Shown: positions 52,275 to 57,809 of the stretch, piece by piece | How the letters are laid out: each line of letters starts with the position of its first letter | Numbering within the stretch: position 1 is the first letter of the stretch | Source: SVEL01 sp045126215 | GTDB taxonomy: Bacteria; Bacillota; Clostridia; Lachnospirales; Lachnospiraceae | Length of the DNA stretch: 57,809 bases | Direction: 5' to 3' | Assembly: GCA_045126215.1 (NCBI GenBank) | Contig: JBGVOD010000042.1 | Location: 1-57,809 of the forward strand | Notes under the pieces: model-generated | Seen by the model: the letters and a program-made list of their open reading frames with translations, nothing else | Databases searched by the model: none | Told to the model about the DNA's origin: nothing | Program-made: the position numbers and the translations under genes

Positions 52275-52301
52275 TTATCGGAGTATTCTAAAAAAAATTT
52301 A
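52275..52301 (-). promoter_or_regulatory. Sigma-28 promoter of the flgM operon
   Basis: TAAA (52298-52301), 15-base spacer, TCCGATAA (52275-52282), about 35 bp before the flgM ATG and starting 17 bp before the rfbG stop on the same strand. No terminator lies between rfbG and flgM. Confidence 0.85.
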
Positions 52302-52317
52302 GACTTCGTAATAAAAT

Positions 52318-53379
52318 TTATGACATATATTTTTCAATTTGTTCAATACATATGTCATAAGGATTTTTTATAAATCTCTCTCTATACCATTCAACTGTCA
52401 TTTCAATTGCTTCGTCAACACTAGTTCTAGGTTTCCATCCTAATATTGTTTTAGCTTTTTCAATGTTTAATAGTAACTTACCAGCCTCATATGGTGCATT
52501 ATTATCACTATGATCCTCTAACTTTCCTTTGCCATATACTTCAATTACTTTCTTTGCCACTTCCCATACATTCCATATTCCATCTTCATTCGGTCCAAAG
52601 TTCCATCCTCCTGAATACTTTTTTGGTTCTGAATAAAGTTTTTCAGCAATTTCAATATATCCGCTGAGTGGTTCCAAAACATGTTGCCATGGGCGGATTG
52701 AATTTCTATTTCTAATTAATATATTTTTATTTTCTTCAATAGCTCTAATACAATCAGGGACCAATCTGCTCTCTGCCCAGTCTCCGCCTCCAATTACATT
52801 TCCAGCTCTGACACTGGCAATTGCAACTTTATGATCTTCATACTTTTCTAAAGGCAAGAATGAATTTCTATATGATGATATAAGAATTTCATCACATGCT
52901 TTACTTGAACTATATGGATCATATCCTCCAAACGGATCTGTTTCCTTATATCCTGTCATTGTTTCTTTATTTTCATAACATTTATCAGTTGTAATCATTA
53001 CAACTGAACGAACACAACCTGCTTTTCTAATTGCCTCCAATACATTTAATGTTCCCATAACATTTATTTCATATGTTTCTACTGGATTTTCATATGATTT
53101 TAATACTATAGGCTGAGCAGCTAGATGAAAAACTATCTCCGGTTTATATGTATCAAATACTTTTTCCAAACTGCCTCTATCACGTATATCACCTCTTATA
53201 TCTATCACTTTTTCAGACAATTTAGAAACCACAAAATTATTTTCTTCATTTTCAGGATCAAGAGCATATCCAACTACTTTTGCCCCCATATGATGTAACC
53301 ATATGCTTAGCCATGAACCCTTAAATCCAGTATGACCAGTCACAAGTACAGTCCTGTTTTTCCAAAAATTTCTATCCAT
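52318..53379 (-). CDS. rfbG: CDP-glucose 4,6-dehydratase
   Basis: 353 residues. Short-chain dehydrogenase fold: NAD motif VTGHTGFKGSWLS (residues 12-24), catalytic YDPYSSSKACDE (YxxxK), and RAGNVIGGGDWAESRLVPD with WQHVLEPLSGYI of the RfbG subfamily. It converts CDP-glucose to CDP-4-keto-6-deoxyglucose, the entry to 3,6-dideoxy and branched sugars. Strong site (AAAGAGGTG) before ATG; 17 bp from rfbH. The nucleotidyltransferase rfbF is not in the window. Confidence 0.95.
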   Translation of the reverse strand: MDRNFWKNRTVLVTGHTGFKGSWLSIWLHHMGAKVVGYALDPENEENNFVVSKLSEKVIDIRGDIRDRGSLEKVFDTYKPEIVFHLAAQPIVLKSYENPVETYEINVMGTLNVLEAIRKAGCVRSVVMITTDKCYENKETMTGYKETDPFGGYDPYSSSKACDEILISSYRNSFLPLEKYEDHKVAIASVRAGNVIGGGDWAESRLVPDCIRAIEENKNILIRNRNSIRPWQHVLEPLSGYIEIAEKLYSEPKKYSGGWNFGPNEDGIWNVWEVAKKVIEVYGKGKLEDHSDNNAPYEAGKLLLNIEKAKTILGWKPRTSVDEAIEMTVEWYRERFIKNPYDICIEQIEKYMS

Positions 53380-53396
53380 TAGTTTTATTCACCTCT

Positions 53397-54785
53397 TTAA
53401 AAAAGTGCTTCAACAATTATTTCAGCCATATAATCTATCATTTCAGTTTTCATTCCGGGATATACTCCTACCCAAAATGATTGATTCATAATCGTATCTG
53501 TAACATCAAGATTTCCTACAACCCTATATTTATCTGTATTACGATATTCATCAAAACAAGGATGTTTTATTATATTTCCACTAAATAAAAGTCTGGTTTG
53601 AATATTATGTTTTTCTATATACCCAGTTACCTCGTTACGCGTCTTTCCAGAATCTTTCTTAACTGTAATTAAGAATCCAAACCAGGAGGGAACACTATTT
53701 GCCGTTGGTTCAGGCAATATTATTTTTTCACTTATATCTCCAATAGTTCCCATTTCTTTCATCTTTTGATTATATTTTTCAGTTAGTTTTTCATATAATC
53801 TATCCCAGTTTTCTCTTCTTCTCTTAATAAAATAAGGAAACTTCTTAAGCTGTTCACAGCCAATCGCTGCCTGCATATCTGTTGCTTTCAAATTATATCC
53901 CAAATGACTATAAACATATTTGTGATCATATCCTTGTGGGAGTTCTCCGAATTTACCATCAAATCTATGTCCACAGAGATTGTCCATTCCAGAAGGACAT
54001 ACACAATCTCTCCCCCAATCTCTATATGATAGAATCAACTTATGAAGTAATGGATTATTTGTATATACGCATCCCCCTTCGCCCATAGTCATATGATGTG
54101 GCGGATAGAAGCTGGATGTTCCAACATCTCCCCATACACCAGTGTATCTCTTCTCTCCATCAATTGTATACTCTGAACCAAGTGCATCACAATTATCCTC
54201 TACAAGCCAAAGATTATGATTATCACAAAACTTTTTAACCACTGATAAATCAAATGGATTTCCTAATGTATGAGCAATCATAACTGCCTTCGTCTTTTCC
54301 GAATATGCATTTTCTAATTGCGATACATCAATATTGTATTGTGGTATTGTCATATCAACAAATACCGGCACTGCACCATATTGAATAATTGGAGCAATTG
54401 TAGTTGGAAACCCACAGGCAACTGTTATTACCTCATCCCCTGGAAGAATTCGTCTATCCCCAAGTTCCCTTGAAGTAAGAATGGCAAATGCAATCAAATT
54501 AGCTGAGGAACCACTATTTACAATATGCGCATATTTTACACCTATCCAATTTGCAAATTCTTTTTCAAACGAACCAGAAAAGCGCCCTGTTGTAAGCCAA
54601 AAATCCAACATAGCATCTGTTAAAGCACACATCTCTTTTTCATCAAAAACTCTTGATGCATAACTTATTCTGTCTCCTGGCTTAAATTCTTTATCTTGAT
54701 CCGTTTTTTTGTATTCTTCATAATATTTTGCAACCAAAGATTTTATCTCGTCTCTTGCTTCGACTTCACTCGTCCATCTACTCAT
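53397..54785 (-). CDS. rfbH: CDP-4-keto-6-deoxyglucose 3-dehydratase (E1, RfbH/DdhC)
   Basis: 462 residues, PLP-type aminotransferase fold but with the E1 hallmark His in place of the Schiff-base Lys: SFYPPHHMTMGEGG. The 2Fe-2S cysteine set of E1 also appears as CVYTNN, then DCVCPSGMDNLCGH, giving C-x-C-x7-C. It removes the C3 hydroxyl with an E3-type reductase. With rfbG it makes a CDP-4-keto-3,6-dideoxy sugar. GGAGG before the ATG. Reductase and later steps lie outside the window. Confidence 0.95.
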   Translation of the reverse strand: MSRWTSEVEARDEIKSLVAKYYEEYKKTDQDKEFKPGDRISYASRVFDEKEMCALTDAMLDFWLTTGRFSGSFEKEFANWIGVKYAHIVNSGSSANLIAFAILTSRELGDRRILPGDEVITVACGFPTTIAPIIQYGAVPVFVDMTIPQYNIDVSQLENAYSEKTKAVMIAHTLGNPFDLSVVKKFCDNHNLWLVEDNCDALGSEYTIDGEKRYTGVWGDVGTSSFYPPHHMTMGEGGCVYTNNPLLHKLILSYRDWGRDCVCPSGMDNLCGHRFDGKFGELPQGYDHKYVYSHLGYNLKATDMQAAIGCEQLKKFPYFIKRRRENWDRLYEKLTEKYNQKMKEMGTIGDISEKIILPEPTANSVPSWFGFLITVKKDSGKTRNEVTGYIEKHNIQTRLLFSGNIIKHPCFDEYRNTDKYRVVGNLDVTDTIMNQSFWVGVYPGMKTEMIDYMAEIIVEALF

Positions 54786-54812
54786 TTTATATTATCCTCC
54801 ATATATGCCAAA

Positions 54813-57113
54813 CTATGCTTTTCCTCTTATATAGTTTGCAAAAAAGTCTACAGCTCCCTTGATATCCGATACTCCATACTCAGATGCGTCAAGTATTAAT
54901 GACCCTGCTGCTGTTCTTCCAACACTATATGATTTTGTATATTGATTATTTGCAATATTCTCATCACAATATTTTGGTGTCATTAATACCTCATATATAT
55001 TTTCATTAAACCATTTTACAAATTCTTCCCCATGATACCCTGCAGTGTATTGCATTTCATGAATCTTCCTGTCAAACTCAACATCATTAATATCCAATAA
55101 TTTTGCAATTTCTGTGTACCACTTCTTCCAGTCAATTACATCTGTAATATATTTTTCTGGGAGTATATTTCTGGATATTGCTCTTAAAAAGGACGAATAA
55201 AGTAAATTTACATCTGTTAAAGTTTGTGGAATAAGTCTCTCATATAATGTCTTTCCATATCCTCCAACATTATCAACCACTTTAAACTCATCTGCTTGTT
55301 TTTTTGCCTCATCTTTTGTTCTCTTTGCCCTATTAGAGGCAGCCCCAGCAGATGCACTACTTGTTCCTGCTATTGTCAATGGATATTGCATATTTAATAT
55401 CTTATCATGTAACGCTACAGTAATAATACCCATATCAATATCCTGGCATATTCCATCCCAAAGCCTTCCCGTTTTTTCTATCAGAGTTTTTAAATAACTC
55501 CTTTTAAAACAAGAATTAATATACAACAACGGCAATCCATACATCGATTGATTATTATTTAAAACAGAAGCAATATAGTTCACTCTGTCTCTATAATAAA
55601 TGTTTAATTCCTCATATTTATAATCTCTTGGAATAACTAACATATCGCCCTGACCACCCTTATATTCCGGCCACGCATATGCTCCTCTTTCCCATTGGAT
55701 TATCTCCTCATCAGGATATTCCTTGACAACCTTATCTAGTGTAGATAATAACCATGGCAATGCCCCGTCGTCAGATCCTAAAGCCATAACATATTCTCCA
55801 TTTGCATGAAGATATGCATATTCAAAACTTTTTGTAAGTCTAAGATCTCTGGGTGTCTTTATATATACAATTCTATCATCATTCAATTCATCACACATTT
55901 CTTTTATTGTTTCATTTCCATTTGTTGAATTGTCCGAAACAATTATTTCATACGAGCCATCAAACTCCTGATTCAAACAAGTATCTATTGTTGATTTTAA
56001 TGTTGCAATTGAATTTCTTGCAGGCAACACTATAGAAAACTTTTTTGTCGGTTTCCTGTCTACAAGTTCATAACAATTTTCATTATATATTTTTGAAATA
56101 TAACTTAGATAATCTCCATATTTCGAAAAAACTATGCCTTGGCTATATACTCCATAATATGTGTCGCCAGCTAAACGTGTAAATTTTTTTCCACTTATAG
56201 GACTTGTTTCAAGTGCATTTGTTATTTCATCATTAGCCAATACATTAGCCATAAAATTTTCACAATACATATTAAGAACGTACTCCAATATGTATTCCAC
56301 ATTATTTTCATGTATTCCGTTTTCATATATCAATTCTATCGGTCTTACTAATGTATATTTGTCAGTTTTTTCAACATTTTCAAATGAAATAGCAACTGTA
56401 TCAATAATATTTACATTCTGAACATCTAAAATAACAGCCTCAGTAATTACAAATACTTTTTTCCCTAAAAATCCTAAATCATTTGCAAGGTATCGAACAT
56501 ATGGACTATTCTCTTCATTCTCAAATAATACAAATACATTATCATCCTCTAATGCTAAAAGTAAATCACCCATATTTGCACCATTTAAAATCCATTCATT
56601 ATCAGAACCCAAGTTCCTTTCTTCGAATCTCTTTTGTCTCGCCTTCTGTCTTATTACATAACTAATCCAATCGCTTACCTTAAATATTTCATTGTATAAT
56701 ACTGTGTCATTTTCAAAGTTATAATCTCTCATTGCATTTTCTGCTACATCATATAGCTTATTATAAAAATCAAGATTACCATTCATTAACTTTATTGAAT
56801 TACTTATACGTCCAACAAGAATATCTTTTGACAGTTTTTCATATTCTTTCTTTTCCATATATTGAACTTCATTTATAAATGGATACTTTGTAATTTCTCT
56901 ATATAAGCTTTCGAAATCAACTGTTGGCCAGGTATTTGCAGAGTCTATATTCCACCTATACATTGTGTCTGCCACCTGCCATCCCAAACGAAATGGTTTA
57001 TACTTTTTCAATTCGTCCAGTGCCACTCTATCACTATCAGAATTACACTTTTTTAACCTCTCGATTATTTCATATATTTTTTCCTCATACTCAGTCCTTG
57101 TCATATAGTCCAT
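54813..57113 (-). CDS. Large protein with family 2 glycosyltransferase domain
   Basis: 766 residues. Residues 1-355 are helical to mixed with no recognised catalytic motif; a Rossmann-like part is suggested by DNVFVLFENEENSPYVRYLA. From residue 357 comes a GT-A domain: KKFSIVLPARNSIATLKSTI, IIVSDNSTNGNETIKEM, GEYVMALGSDDGALPWLL (DD metal site). Residues 600-766 are unassigned. It follows the methyltransferase with a 23-bp overlap, so the two are coupled, and is ahead of rfbH; it may transfer the modified dideoxy sugar. Acceptor unknown. Confidence 0.85.
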   Translation of the reverse strand: MDYMTRTEYEEKIYEIIERLKKCNSDSDRVALDELKKYKPFRLGWQVADTMYRWNIDSANTWPTVDFESLYREITKYPFINEVQYMEKKEYEKLSKDILVGRISNSIKLMNGNLDFYNKLYDVAENAMRDYNFENDTVLYNEIFKVSDWISYVIRQKARQKRFEERNLGSDNEWILNGANMGDLLLALEDDNVFVLFENEENSPYVRYLANDLGFLGKKVFVITEAVILDVQNVNIIDTVAISFENVEKTDKYTLVRPIELIYENGIHENNVEYILEYVLNMYCENFMANVLANDEITNALETSPISGKKFTRLAGDTYYGVYSQGIVFSKYGDYLSYISKIYNENCYELVDRKPTKKFSIVLPARNSIATLKSTIDTCLNQEFDGSYEIIVSDNSTNGNETIKEMCDELNDDRIVYIKTPRDLRLTKSFEYAYLHANGEYVMALGSDDGALPWLLSTLDKVVKEYPDEEIIQWERGAYAWPEYKGGQGDMLVIPRDYKYEELNIYYRDRVNYIASVLNNNQSMYGLPLLYINSCFKRSYLKTLIEKTGRLWDGICQDIDMGIITVALHDKILNMQYPLTIAGTSSASAGAASNRAKRTKDEAKKQADEFKVVDNVGGYGKTLYERLIPQTLTDVNLLYSSFLRAISRNILPEKYITDVIDWKKWYTEIAKLLDINDVEFDRKIHEMQYTAGYHGEEFVKWFNENIYEVLMTPKYCDENIANNQYTKSYSVGRTAAGSLILDASEYGVSDIKGAVDFFANYIRGKA

Positions 57114-57809
57114 CTTCTCCTAAAACAACCTTTTCAACCCATGGATATTTATCTTCTAAAATTCTACATATTTCAGAAGAATACCCTCCTGCCATTACAA
57201 TAACAGTATCTATATCTTTTGTATTTAAAAACTCAGGAGCTACGATTGGAATATGAGTAGCAGGTGTATATTTATCCTGTTTAAACTTTGCCGAATCAAT
57301 TACAACCTCAATATATTCCGTCATATCTAAAAGCGATAGATTAGCTAATGCTTGGTGTCCGGCTCCCCATGTTGCTATTTTCTTCCCATTATTCTTTTTA
57401 TTTTTCAGGTATGCTTTTACTTGTTCTTTCAGACTCTGTTTATTATCAATCATTCCCACAACAGAGGTCCTTTTCTTTCGTTTTACCTCTGCTGATAATA
57501 TATAGTCATACCATATACTTTTACAAGAAATCACATCAAACCCATTATTTTCTAGCATATTCTTTAGTGTTTTTTCTGTAAAATATGATAAGTGATCTTG
57601 TATAAATTCCGAATACAATGATTTTTTAAGCATCATATCAAAATTTGGAACTTCGACTATTCCATACGCTTCTTCACAAAGATTATTTACTATCCCTCGA
57701 AGAAAATCTACCGGATTCGGAATATGCTCCAAAAAATTCATTATATAAAATCCCTTATATGGAGCATTAGGAATATTATACTTTTCATCTTCTATAAATC
57801 CCTCGAATA
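57091..57809 (-). CDS. Sugar C-methyltransferase, N-terminus beyond window
   Basis: The frame is open to the right edge. Upstream of the first internal Met it continues as FEGFIEDEKYNIPNAPYKG, then FYIMNFLEHIPNPVDFLRGI, the motif after the SAM-binding core of class I methyltransferases. C-terminal part KKIATWGAGHQALANLSLLD, then VVIDSAKFKQDKYTPATHIPI, matches the C-terminal domain of nucleotide-sugar C-methyltransferases (Methyltransf_14). Such enzymes add the branch methyl of sugars like mycarose or yersiniose-type units. Its location with rfbG/rfbH fits a branched 3,6-dideoxy or 6-deoxy sugar pathway. Confidence 0.85.
   Translation of the reverse strand, partial: FEGFIEDEKYNIPNAPYKGFYIMNFLEHIPNPVDFLRGIVNNLCEEAYGIVEVPNFDMMLKKSLYSEFIQDHLSYFTEKTLKNMLENNGFDVISCKSIWYDYILSAEVKRKKRTSVVGMIDNKQSLKEQVKAYLKNKKNNGKKIATWGAGHQALANLSLLDMTEYIEVVIDSAKFKQDKYTPATHIPIVAPEFLNTKDIDTVIVMAGGYSSEICRILEDKYPWVEKVVLGEDGLYDKD

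Overview
The window looks like a chromosome segment of a low-GC, motile Clostridia, most probably a member of the Lachnospiraceae. Three things suggest this. The ribosomal and RNA polymerase proteins are Firmicutes-type. There is a FliW-CsrA-flagellin module. There is a PrsA/SurA-like family and a secreted-peptide style common in gut Lachnospiraceae. Species is not assigned. Nearly all start codons have a strong GGAGG-type ribosome binding site, and many consensus sigma-A and sigma-28 promoters can be read directly.

Layout. (1) 1-4154, minus: a small secreted aromatic-rich protein, a membrane-anchored helical protein and an ABC transporter with fused ATPase and permease (cut by the window edge). 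This is a candidate bacteriocin-like or peptide-export system. (2) 4361-7369, minus: a broken cation/proton antiporter pseudogene, a membrane protein, a TetR regulator and a small membrane protein. (3) 7470-35412: the translation/transcription supercluster rpmG-secE-nusG-rplK-rplA / rplJ-rplL / rpoB-rpoC / rpsL-rpsG-fusA-tuf, all on minus and in the ancestral order but cut into four separately promoted blocks. The inserts are trkH-trkA plus a small membrane gene (plus strand); an MBL hydrolase and an amino-acid ABC transporter whose binding protein looks circularly permuted; and focA with a plus-strand operon (glycosyltransferase, SurA-like anchored protein, zinc phospholipase-like protein, degenerate HD-GYP protein). 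The L10 leader, its attenuator and two L1-binding-site-like leaders are visible. (4) 35631-52301: a late flagellar regulon (flgM, flgN, two tandem flgK, flgL, fliW, csrA, flaG, fliD, fliS, a FliT-like gene, flagellin, a second FliD-like protein) with sigma-28 promoters, mixed with glycosyltransferases (two CgeB-like paralogues and a GT2). (5) 52318-57809, minus: CDP-sugar deoxygenation genes (rfbG, rfbH), a large GT2 protein and a sugar C-methyltransferase cut by the window end. The sugar genes lie directly against the flagellar genes, so flagellin glycosylation is a reasonable hypothesis.

Regulation. Flagellin has a sigma-28 promoter and a leader with a hairpin that displays GGA in its loop plus a GGA-rich Shine-Dalgarno, the arrangement expected for CsrA repression relieved by FliW; both regulators are encoded 4-5 kb away. 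FlgM (anti-sigma-28) is the first gene of its own sigma-28 operon.

The most interesting items are the secreted peptide/ABC system at the left end, an apparent new small RNA with tandem hairpins at about 12.4-12.7 kb, the circularly permuted binding protein, the split supercluster, the GYP-less HD-GYP protein, and dispersed palindromic repeats that recur within the window.
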